Below, piece after piece: positions 15,164-22,901 of a stretch of 42,620 bases of DNA. Origin of the DNA: Alphaproteobacteria bacterium (GTDB taxonomy: Bacteria; Pseudomonadota; Alphaproteobacteria; CAAGCB01; CAG-977); the NCBI GenBank assembly GCA_017480385.1, contig JAFVAT010000029.1, positions 1 through 42,620 of the forward strand, in the 5' to 3' direction. Under the pieces are notes generated by a model, which was not told where the DNA came from, made no database searches, and was given only the letters and a program-made list of their open reading frames with translations. Position 1 is the stretch's first letter, and each line of letters opens with the position of its first letter. The translations under genes and the position numbers were made by a program.

Positions 15164-15628
15164 ATGAAGACCGAACGCACAGAGCTGATTGCCGGCATGA
15201 CCGCTTTTTTTGCGGCGGTGCTTGTCTTTTATTTGATAGGGGCGTCATCGGTATTCCGCCAGAAATCTGACACTTACACGCTGCAGGCCCGATTTAACCA
15301 GACGGACGGTCTGAATATCGGGGACGAGGTGCGTCTGGCCGGCATCAGAATCGGTCAGGTTCTGTCACACAAATTGGACGAATATTACGGTGTGACAGTG
15401 ACGTTTTCTGTGCCGAATGACATTCGGCTGCCGGCAGACAGCGGGGCGTCCGTTCAGTCCGCGGGATTGATCGGCGGCAAGTATATCGAGCTGCAGCCGG
15501 GCGGAGACGAAGATATATTGGAACCGGGCGGCATGATCGAGTTTACGCAGGATTCGCCGGATTTAATGGCGCTGCTGGACAAGGTGATCTCGATGGCCAA
15601 AGCGGATCGGAAGAACCGCGCGAAATAG
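15164..15628 (+). CDS. MlaD/MCE-domain lipid-transport protein (first copy)
   Basis: A 154-aa inner-membrane-anchored MCE protein. Residues about 8-28 form the membrane anchor (LIAGMTAFFAAVLVFYLIGA). The MCE domain follows: ARFNQTDGLNIGDEVRLAGI, then IRLPADSGASVQSAGLIGGK and LQPGGDEDILEPGGMI. MlaD proteins form hexameric rings that pass phospholipids across the periplasm as the substrate-binding part of an MlaFEDB ABC importer. The start is 3 bases after greA, with no strong ribosome-binding site, so coupling is likely. mlaE and mlaF are not in the window. Confidence 0.85.
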   Translation: MKTERTELIAGMTAFFAAVLVFYLIGASSVFRQKSDTYTLQARFNQTDGLNIGDEVRLAGIRIGQVLSHKLDEYYGVTVTFSVPNDIRLPADSGASVQSAGLIGGKYIELQPGGDEDILEPGGMIEFTQDSPDLMALLDKVISMAKADRKNRAK

Positions 15629-15637
15629 AGGGAAAAG

Positions 15638-16087
15638 ATGAAAAAAAGTCCGATAGAAACGATTTTAGGCGTTTTAGTTATTTTGGTCGCATTCTTTTTT
15701 GTGCGTTTTGCGGCCAGCAAGATTGACGCCAGACCGCAGCAAGGCTATGAGCTGACGGCTGTTTTTTCGCGTTCCGGCGGTTTGGAAAGCGGCAATGACG
15801 TGCGCGTCAGCGGGATCAAGGTCGGCTCTGTTGTCGGGTTGGATTTAACGCCGGACTATACGGCGAAAGTGACGTTAAACATTCGCGAGGGCATCAATTT
15901 GCCCAAAGATTCGACGGCGGTTGTTGCCTCTGACGGGTTAATGGGGGGGACGTTTGTGCGTTTGGAACCGGGCCGGTCCAAAGAATTTTTAAAAAGCGGG
16001 GACCAATTCGCCAGGGTTAAGGATTTCCGTTCTTTGGAGGACGTTGTCAGCGAAGTCATTTTTTTAGCCACGGGGAAAGACGATTAA
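15638..16087 (+). CDS. MlaD/MCE-domain lipid-transport protein (second copy)
   Basis: A 149-aa paralogue of the preceding gene, 9 bases downstream. Membrane anchor at about 8-24 (TILGVLVILVAFFFVRFA), then the MCE core: FSRSGGLESGNDVRVSGIKV, INLPKDSTAVVASDGLMGGT and RLEPGRSKEFLKSGDQF. The C-terminus (RSLEDVVSEVIFLATGK) is shorter than in E. coli MlaD. Tandem MCE genes could build a mixed ring or two different transporters; the sequence cannot tell. A run of seven G at 15943-15949 encodes Met-Gly-Gly and is unlikely to be a switch. Confidence 0.85.
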   Translation: MKKSPIETILGVLVILVAFFFVRFAASKIDARPQQGYELTAVFSRSGGLESGNDVRVSGIKVGSVVGLDLTPDYTAKVTLNIREGINLPKDSTAVVASDGLMGGTFVRLEPGRSKEFLKSGDQFARVKDFRSLEDVVSEVIFLATGKDD

Positions 16088-16090
16088 CAC

Positions 16091-16723
16091 ATGAAGCGGG
16101 CATGGTTGGTTTTAGGGGCGGCAGGCCTTTTAAGTATGGCGGCACCGGCGAGGGCCGAAGATATATCCTTGGAACAGGTCGTGTTGCGCGGATTGGATAA
16201 GGTGACTGGTCGGCTGAGTACGATGACGGTAAAGGTCGGGGAAAAGACGACCTTTGGCGCGTTAGACATTTATGTGCGGGTCTGTTATGCGCACCCGCCG
16301 GAAGAAACGCCGGAAAACGCGGCTTATTTAGACGTGGTTGAAAACAAAGAAGAAGGACAGTTAAAACTGTTTTCGGGCTTTATGTTTTCCTCTTCGCCGG
16401 CATTGTCGGCCATGGACCATGCGGTGTACGATGTTTGGGTTCTGAAATGCCAGGGGGAACCGTTTACGGCCCCGAAACCGGAACCGTTGGTTTTGGAAAG
16501 TCCGATAGAGCCGGCGCCGATACAGCCCAAGCTGAAAATTATATTAGAGGAAGAAAAAAAGCCTGCCGCTGACGAAGAATGGGAACGGCAAACGGACGGC
16601 GAACAGGATGGCGAGGAGCTCCAAATACAGGAGGCGGTTATCTTTTTGGAAGATCGACTGCCAAAAGAAGAGGGTGCGGCAGAAATCGAATCTTTTCGGG
16701 AAATTTCGCCGGAAAATGAATAA
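16091..16723 (+). CDS. DUF2155 secreted/periplasmic protein
   Basis: A 210-aa protein with a signal peptide (MKRAWLVLGAAGLLSMAAPARA). The DUF2155 domain follows: VLRGLDKVTGRLSTMTVKVG, TTFGALDIYVRVCYAHPPEE, and FSGFMFSSSPALSAMDHAVY with VWVLKC. DUF2155 is nearly confined to Alphaproteobacteria and usually lies next to MCE and complex I assembly genes; its role is unknown. A long acidic, low-complexity tail (from about residue 145) is not part of the domain. The start follows the second MCE gene by 3 bases. Confidence 0.85.
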   Translation: MKRAWLVLGAAGLLSMAAPARAEDISLEQVVLRGLDKVTGRLSTMTVKVGEKTTFGALDIYVRVCYAHPPEETPENAAYLDVVENKEEGQLKLFSGFMFSSSPALSAMDHAVYDVWVLKCQGEPFTAPKPEPLVLESPIEPAPIQPKLKIILEEEKKPAADEEWERQTDGEQDGEELQIQEAVIFLEDRLPKEEGAAEIESFREISPENE

Positions 16724-16819
16724 CTGTAAGAGATAACAGCTTTTTATCAGAATAGTCAAAAGATAAAAAGGATATTTTAATAAAACGTTCAACGTGCTTT
16801 GATGCGTTTTTATCGTTTA

Positions 16820-16838
16820 TTAAACAAATCCCGTTTAA
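16820..16838. promoter_or_regulatory. inverted repeat upstream of the autotransporter gene
   Basis: TTAAAC and GTTTAA are separated by 7 bases in an AT-rich intergenic stretch of about 200 bases before the autotransporter start. It could be an operator; no clear promoter boxes were found around it. Confidence 0.3.
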
Positions 16839-16924
16839 AATAACCCAAAAATTATATGCGGTCGGTGCGGAACAGAATGAGCCCGCCCGTCGGTGTTGAT
16901 GTTTGTTTAGAGGGGGAAATGTCA

Positions 16925-19900
16925 ATGAATTTCAGACGTTTTAAACGCACTTTATTGTTATCTGCGGCATTTATTGCTTTGTCCGGTCCAGCCGGTGCTT
17001 ATAGGTTGCTTAGTGATCTTCCTCTGTTGCAGATTTATAATTTAGATGAGTATGCTCCAGTTTACGGTTTTGAATCCGGAATAGAGGCTTATGCTGCTCT
17101 AACTTCTATCGGTGAGGGCGGACCGATTTATCGTGTTGGGGACGAATACTATTATTGGTCTGTTTTGACTGACAGTCTGGAAATGAATGTTGATACAACT
17201 CTCGGCCAAAAATCATATTTTCTTTCTGAAGTGATTGAACCGACCGACCAAATAAATATGGGAGAGCTTTTTGAAAGGACCTACGGCGGGACAGAAAGTA
17301 CATTTGGTTTTAGTCGATATTCATTCCCCGCTTTCAGCGGATTGAATACAGACGAAGGAAGGAATGTAGAACGCAATGGGTTTGAAACGAAATTTGGTTT
17401 TGAATATTGGAGCGGTAATCTTGTTTACGGCCAGACAGATTCTGATTTCTTGACCAATTCTCCTTATTTCTATTCTCGTATGTCCATTCTGGCAAATGTG
17501 CGGTCAGAAAATATCACCAACAGCGTTTATCCTTCATCTCCAGAATACTTCTTTTTAATGTATAATGGGAACAGGAATGGTGCTGACACTCTGCTGTTTA
17601 TGAATAACTATGGGGCAATCGGAAATGCATCGACTTTGGACTTACAGCATTCTGCCTTTTTAGGAAATTCGGCAGGGCGGCTGATCACGCCTGGCTTGAC
17701 GGGCATTGGTGGCGGCGGCGTAATTTATAATGAAGGAACGATAAATACAGATCAAAACGTATTTGTTGCCAATTCCTACAACGCATGGGAGAGTACCGAT
17801 GGCGATATTTACGGTTTTATTTATGGTGTTCCTGATCCGACCATTTATAATCGCGGCGGGGCGGTTTTCAATGCGCGTGACTGGATATCAGTAAATGATC
17901 AATTCTTTGCCAACTGGTCAAATCGGGGGGGGGCGGTTTATAATGCTTCTTTCGGTTCCTTGAATATAGATACCGGCTTGTTTGTGCAAAACGAAGCCGG
18001 TTATGGCGGGGCGATTTATTTGGGATTGGTCGATGAATATTTTTCCGGAGAAAGAAGTCTGTTCGGTACGGGGAGAACTCGGCGGGTAGACGTAAGTATT
18101 TCCAATACTTCTTTTGCAAAAAATCATGCGTGGTATGGTGGGGCGGTTTATAATGAAAACGATGACCTTGGGGCATTCAGAGCAATTAGCAGCTCTACCT
18201 TTGACGGGAATGAAGCCTATCAAAATAATGGGGATATTAGAAGCGGCGGATATGGTGGGGCGATTTATAATTACGGTCCTCTTGAATTGCACCAAGATCG
18301 TTTTTTCCGCAATAAGGCCGTGGGAGTGGATATTCTCGGATATGGGACCGGATATGGCGGAGCGATTTATAACACATACTCTTATAACACATACTCGGAC
18401 GTTTTAGCTTTTACGCCTTCGGGTATTGGTACCCTGAACATTGTCTCTTCAGAATTCGGTGAAAATGAGGCCTATCAGGGCGGGGCGATTTATACTGCCG
18501 GCGGAAATATTACGATATATGAAAGTGGCTTTTATGACAATAAGGCTCATGATGTCGGCGGGGCGATTACAATCATAGGTGATGATTCCTTTTTAGAACT
18601 TAGCGGCGACAAATCTGCATTTGTTCACATTTTTGATTCGTTTTTTTCCGGTAATGTGATGAATACCGATGCTGTTGCTGTGGCCAATGATATTGCTTTG
18701 TTAGGGAGTGATGTGTACTTATCTTTAACGGATAGCGGTTATGCTTTAACAAGTTTGGAGGGCGGAATATACTCTGACGGCAGTTCGTCTCAGATAATAG
18801 ATATTGCTCATGTTTGGAATAGGGTCGGAACGGTTTCAATCGGCGGGACGCAGAATAATACGTTTAAAGGCAGTTTGAACATACTTGGCGGTATATTGCA
18901 AATGCAGGCCGGCGCGGTGGGTTTTGATAAGGCTCAATGGACGATCGATAATGGCAGCACGCTGGACGTGATGCAGGGAACGGAGGCGGCGGATTACGCA
19001 ACATATGTGCTTCAGCTTGTCGATTATTCGGAATTTAATGTCAAGCTGGATTTAAATGCCGCGGACGGATCAAGCGATGTGTTGGATATTTATGATGTAA
19101 ACGGCAGAGGAGAGCCTCTTGTTTCTGTAACAAAGGTTTCCATTGCCGGCCAAAGCGGCGCATTTGATAATAACGGCGATCAGGTTGATTTTATAGTGTT
19201 GCAAGATGATGGAATTTTGGCCATTGATCCCAGATTGGCCGCAGAATCGTTTGATCTGGAAACGACGGTCTATAAAACGGAATCTGATGCTCTGATCGCA
19301 TCGGTGAATTATGATCATGTCTTTTACACTCATGATTATGAAGGCGCCGCTTTGGGGTATTTAGATGTTACAAGTTCCAATATGCTTTCACTTATTCGCG
19401 ATGACAGTCTGATTTCCGATTGGACAGAAACGGATAAAACGCCGATCGGCGATACGCTGGCATTGTTGAATCAGACCACGCAATTTTCTGAAAAAACGTT
19501 TTCATTTAATCGGGCGGATACCTATACGGCTTCCGCAGAGCCGGGGGATACTTCCGGTATCATGAATATTGTCGGAACCAGCGGGGCGGTGATTGATCTG
19601 TCCGCTGTCTCCCCCTCTATCGGATTTTTTTCCTTAATCAATGGGGCAAAGATCAATATTTCCGATGTTAAGCTGGTTTCAAACTCCGGCTATGCTCCTG
19701 TCATTTATACTGATGCCAGCGATGTGGCCGTTACATTGTCAAATGTTTCTTTTTCCGGCAGCAGCGCGTCCGATGTGGACCTTTATGGCGGCTCTCTGTA
19801 CCTGTATGGCGATGTTGCTCTGAATAAAGGGGTGTATGCCGAAAATGCTCAAGTAAACATTTATGGAGCAGCAAATTCATCAAATGCCGTTGTTCAGGTT

Positions 19901-22177
19901 GCGGACACCGGTGTGCTTTCCATTGTAAACGGAGGTTCTTTAAAAGTTAAGGCAGCCAATCTTAAATCAGATAATAATATCGTCAATAACGGCACGTTAG
20001 TTTTACAAACGGGAACATACAGTTCCAGCGCCATTACCGGAGACGGAACAACGGAAATTTCCGGAACAGTAGCCGTTAATGCTTCTCTCGGTACTAAAAT
20101 TACTGTGGCGGAGGGCAATGCTCTGTCAATTTCTGCCGGCAATGTCGGAGGTGCGGTGACGAATACCGGTATGCTGACTTTATCAAACGGTACGTTAAGC
20201 AAGGCTATTTCCGGTACGACGGGGACTACCGTCATTAATGGTTCCATTATTGTTAATGGCGTGGCGATTGATAATGGGATTACCATTAATTCCGGAAAAA
20301 CCCTGCAGACTTCGGCAGATTATATCGGCGGGGAAGTTGACAACAGCGGGACAATAACATTAACCGATGGGACGCTGGTAAAGGCGATTTCCGGGACGGG
20401 ATCGGTGATCATTAACGGATCAGTTGAGGCAAACGCCGCTATTGCAAATACTATTACAATCAATAATGATAAAACATTGAATATTTCCGGTGATTATTTG
20501 AACAATGCCGTGACTGCCGCAGGAACGCTGAATTTAATTGGCGGAACGCTGGCGCAGGAGGTTACGGGTGCCGGATCGATCACGGTAAATGGTGATGTTG
20601 TTATCAGTGGCAATTATAACAGCTTTACGGGAACGGCAGCGCTGAACAGCGGTTCTTTGACTTTGTCCGGCACGACAACGTTTAATCAGGAAGTCGATGT
20701 TAACGCCGGTACGCTGGAATTGGGACAAGAGCTGCTGAATGCCAATACGGTTGTTTTTAAATCCGGTTCTGAACTTAATATCACAGTTTCAAACAATGAT
20801 GATGCCGTTACGACCGGTCGTGTGAACGCTTTTGATATACTGACCGCAGAAGACGGAGCCATATTGAACATAGCGCTGGAAAATTTCACGTTGAGAAAAG
20901 GGGAAAAGCAAACGGTAACGCTTTTGTCCGCTGGTTCATCAATAACAGACAACTTTACCGTAACGGACGGCTTGCGTTATGCTTTTGAAAGGACAGGAGA
21001 CGGCGTCTATACGATTACGGGTGTTTTGTCCGCCGGGGACGTGGCCGGATTGGTCGGCGGATCTTCGAATAATACTGCCGCTGCCGATGCGTGGGACAAT
21101 GCTGACACTAATGACGGCGCTGTCGGTAGTGATATAGCCAAAGAGCTGGCTTCTTTATCCGCCGATACTTCGCAGGGCAAGAAATATCTGACGGCCCTGA
21201 CGGCCCTTGCTCCGGAAGAAAAGCCTATGGTTGCTGCCGTATCGACGGAAAATGTACATAAAGTTTTTAATGTGGTAGGTTCCCGTTTAAGCGCGCTACG
21301 CCAGTCGTCCTACGGAAATACGTCAGCCAATCAAATGCGCAGAGCTTTACAGCAAGTGACTGACCGTGGACGCAGCGGCGGATCCAGATCGAACCCGAAT
21401 ACATTCGGTTCCGTATGGGGGCAGGGATTGTATAACTATGCTAAATTCAGCGGATCTCAGGGCTTTGAAACAAATATGGCCGGCGGAGCTGTCGGGGCCG
21501 ATTTCGGTATCGGCGGTTTCAGACTGGGCTTCGGGTCCGCTTATACTGCCGGTACGGTTGACGGCTATCAGCGCGAAACCGATGTGAAAAGCTATACCGG
21601 TTTCTTATACGCCGAATATCTGACGCGAGCCGGCTTCTATATCAATGCGGCTGCCAGCTATGGCCTCAGCGAATATGATGAGGAAAAAAAGGTTCTGTCA
21701 ACAAAAGTCAAAGGAAATTATGACGTGTCGACAATCGGGGCTCAGGCAACCGTCGGCTGGGAATTCTCCGGTTTCAGTCCGGAAATCGGCGTGCGTTATG
21801 CCCATTTTGAACAAAAGAAATATACCGATACGATCGGTCAAACTGTTGGAAATACGTCCGGCGAGACAATCACCGGTGTGGCTGGTGCAACGATCAGCCG
21901 AAGCTATAAAACCGGATATAAGTCTTTCTTTGAACCAAGCTTCAGACTGGGGGCCGCTTATGACTTCAAGCAGGACAAAATGAAAAATATCGTTACGCTG
22001 AGCAATGGTTCAACGTACGAAGTTACCGGTGAAAATTTGGATAAGTTATCCATTGAAACAGGACTTGACCTGACATTCCGCAGCGGAAAAGGGGAAATTT
22101 CTTTAGGCTATGAAGGCCGCTTCCGCGAACATTATCAGGATCATACCGGCACGCTGAATTTCAAGTATAACTTTTAG
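16925..22177 (+). CDS. giant Pmp-like autotransporter (type V secretion)
   Basis: A 1750-aa outer-membrane protein. The signal peptide is MNFRRFKRTLLLSAAFIALS plus GPAGA. Residues about 263-550 carry nine GGA[IV]-type motifs (mostly GGAIYN or GGAVYN) alternating with FxxN-like motifs (FAKN, FDGN, FFRN, FGEN, FYDN), the pattern of chlamydial polymorphic membrane proteins, which form beta-helical adhesins. Residues about 1057-1232 hold three repeats of about 58 residues. The last 260 residues (from SVWGQGLYNYAKFSG) form the beta-barrel translocator and end in Phe. A run of nine G (17925-17933) inside one GGAVYN codon set makes the gene a likely phase-variable locus. I chose the ATG at 16925 because GAGGGGG lies 8 bases before it. 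Confidence 0.92.
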   Translation: MNFRRFKRTLLLSAAFIALSGPAGAYRLLSDLPLLQIYNLDEYAPVYGFESGIEAYAALTSIGEGGPIYRVGDEYYYWSVLTDSLEMNVDTTLGQKSYFLSEVIEPTDQINMGELFERTYGGTESTFGFSRYSFPAFSGLNTDEGRNVERNGFETKFGFEYWSGNLVYGQTDSDFLTNSPYFYSRMSILANVRSENITNSVYPSSPEYFFLMYNGNRNGADTLLFMNNYGAIGNASTLDLQHSAFLGNSAGRLITPGLTGIGGGGVIYNEGTINTDQNVFVANSYNAWESTDGDIYGFIYGVPDPTIYNRGGAVFNARDWISVNDQFFANWSNRGGAVYNASFGSLNIDTGLFVQNEAGYGGAIYLGLVDEYFSGERSLFGTGRTRRVDVSISNTSFAKNHAWYGGAVYNENDDLGAFRAISSSTFDGNEAYQNNGDIRSGGYGGAIYNYGPLELHQDRFFRNKAVGVDILGYGTGYGGAIYNTYSYNTYSDVLAFTPSGIGTLNIVSSEFGENEAYQGGAIYTAGGNITIYESGFYDNKAHDVGGAITIIGDDSFLELSGDKSAFVHIFDSFFSGNVMNTDAVAVANDIALLGSDVYLSLTDSGYALTSLEGGIYSDGSSSQIIDIAHVWNRVGTVSIGGTQNNTFKGSLNILGGILQMQAGAVGFDKAQWTIDNGSTLDVMQGTEAADYATYVLQLVDYSEFNVKLDLNAADGSSDVLDIYDVNGRGEPLVSVTKVSIAGQSGAFDNNGDQVDFIVLQDDGILAIDPRLAAESFDLETTVYKTESDALIASVNYDHVFYTHDYEGAALGYLDVTSSNMLSLIRDDSLISDWTETDKTPIGDTLALLNQTTQFSEKTFSFNRADTYTASAEPGDTSGIMNIVGTSGAVIDLSAVSPSIGFFSLINGAKINISDVKLVSNSGYAPVIYTDASDVAVTLSNVSFSGSSASDVDLYGGSLYLYGDVALNKGVYAENAQVNIYGAANSSNAVVQVADTGVLSIVNGGSLKVKAANLKSDNNIVNNGTLVLQTGTYSSSAITGDGTTEISGTVAVNASLGTKITVAEGNALSISAGNVGGAVTNTGMLTLSNGTLSKAISGTTGTTVINGSIIVNGVAIDNGITINSGKTLQTSADYIGGEVDNSGTITLTDGTLVKAISGTGSVIINGSVEANAAIANTITINNDKTLNISGDYLNNAVTAAGTLNLIGGTLAQEVTGAGSITVNGDVVISGNYNSFTGTAALNSGSLTLSGTTTFNQEVDVNAGTLELGQELLNANTVVFKSGSELNITVSNNDDAVTTGRVNAFDILTAEDGAILNIALENFTLRKGEKQTVTLLSAGSSITDNFTVTDGLRYAFERTGDGVYTITGVLSAGDVAGLVGGSSNNTAAADAWDNADTNDGAVGSDIAKELASLSADTSQGKKYLTALTALAPEEKPMVAAVSTENVHKVFNVVGSRLSALRQSSYGNTSANQMRRALQQVTDRGRSGGSRSNPNTFGSVWGQGLYNYAKFSGSQGFETNMAGGAVGADFGIGGFRLGFGSAYTAGTVDGYQRETDVKSYTGFLYAEYLTRAGFYINAAASYGLSEYDEEKKVLSTKVKGNYDVSTIGAQATVGWEFSGFSPEIGVRYAHFEQKKYTDTIGQTVGNTSGETITGVAGATISRSYKTGYKSFFEPSFRLGAAYDFKQDKMKNIVTLSNGSTYEVTGENLDKLSIETGLDLTFRSGKGEISLGYEGRFREHYQDHTGTLNFKYNF
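17925..17933 (+). repeat. G9 mononucleotide tract inside the autotransporter frame
   Basis: Nine G in a row encode part of Asn-Arg-Gly-Gly-Ala-Val-Tyr at about residue 333. In the sequence given the frame is open. A change of one G would shift the frame before the beta-barrel and switch the protein off. Confidence 0.85.
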
Positions 22178-22203
22178 AATTTCCGGGAGTGAACGCTTCT
22201 TTA

Positions 22204-22236
22204 AAAAAGAGGAAAAGAATGTTTTTTCCTCTTTTT
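22204..22236 (+). terminator. intrinsic terminator of the autotransporter gene
   Basis: AAAAAGAGGAAAA pairs with TTTTCCTCTTTTT over a 7-base loop, followed by CTTTTT. It starts 27 bases after the stop codon. Confidence 0.75.
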
Positions 22237-22298
22237 CTTTTTCGGAAAATTGTTGTTTTATAAAGAAAATATTCCTTTTTATCATCGGCAAACGGAGA

Positions 22299-22329
22299 AC
22301 CGGTCAAGCGGATCCAACACTTGACCGGT
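22299..22329. terminator. hairpin with GGATCCAAC loop between convergent genes
   Basis: ACCGGTCAAG and CTTGACCGGT form a 10-bp stem around an 11-base loop containing GGATCCAAC. Two more inverted repeats follow: ATGCAGG/CCTGCAT around 22334-22361 and GCAGCGGCG/CGCCGCTGC spanning about 22413-22486. The 322-base gap between the autotransporter and the Cys-rich gene holds these structures and no supported gene. Confidence 0.5.
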
Positions 22330-22499
22330 CCGGCATGCAGGTACGGAGAGTGCCTGCATAAACAGAGGGGGAAAAAGGAGGGATATTCCCCTTCTGCAAA
22401 AGGTAAAGTCAGCAGCGGCGGATTTTGTTGGACAGAGCCTTATTTGCGGTTTTGCAGCAAAAGGACGCTTCCACTATTCGCCGCTGCATCAAACAGTTC

Positions 22500-22886
22500 C
22501 TATTCGCAGCAGCAGCTTTTGGATTTAGCTACCGGTGAATAGGCCCAAGTACAGTAAACACCGTCGCAAACGGAAACGCAGGATCCGTTGTGATCCAAAC
22601 GGTATTTTTCTTTGCACGTGAACGAATGGCCGTTGCATTTGGCATTGCTTGGACAGCTGACGCATTCGCCGTCTTTTATGTATTGAGACGACGTACAGAC
22701 CGTTCGTGAGTTTTTTGAACTGACAGTACGCGATGCAGATACCGAAGACAGATTTTGTACATCACGCCCCAATTTAAACGCTTTAGCGACTTGAAAACTG
22801 TCTTGAGAATTTAACTCTCCTGCCGCCTGAACCGATAAGGGAAGCGCACAGCACAGAATAAACATCATTGTTAAATATTTTTTCAT
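22500..22886 (-). CDS. Cys-rich secreted protein, 128 aa
   Basis: A protein with a signal peptide (MKKYLTMMFILCCALPLSVQ-AA). The mature part has a Ser-rich linker, then a Cys module: GECVSCPSNAKCNGHSFTCK, followed by CVSVCDGVYCTWA and a final KSKSCCCE. The module CxxCPxNAxCxGxxFxC is also present in the protein at 41113-41439, so the two are paralogues. It is the second gene of an operon: the upstream Cys-rich gene ends 15 bases before it, and AAAGGAGG lies between. Secretion and disulfide bonding are likely; the function is unknown. Confidence 0.75.
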   Translation of the reverse strand: MKKYLTMMFILCCALPLSVQAAGELNSQDSFQVAKAFKLGRDVQNLSSVSASRTVSSKNSRTVCTSSQYIKDGECVSCPSNAKCNGHSFTCKEKYRLDHNGSCVSVCDGVYCTWAYSPVAKSKSCCCE

Positions 22887-22901
22887 GATAAGTTTCCTCC
22901 T

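Noticed and set aside
15943-15949. G7 run in the second MCE gene as a phase-variation tract
   Set aside because: It encodes a conserved Met-Gly-Gly of the MCE domain and is short for slippage; no sign of switching.
22321-22542. Plus-strand ORF after the autotransporter
   Set aside because: It runs across three hairpins and the antisense end of the Cys-rich gene, and has no ribosome-binding site.
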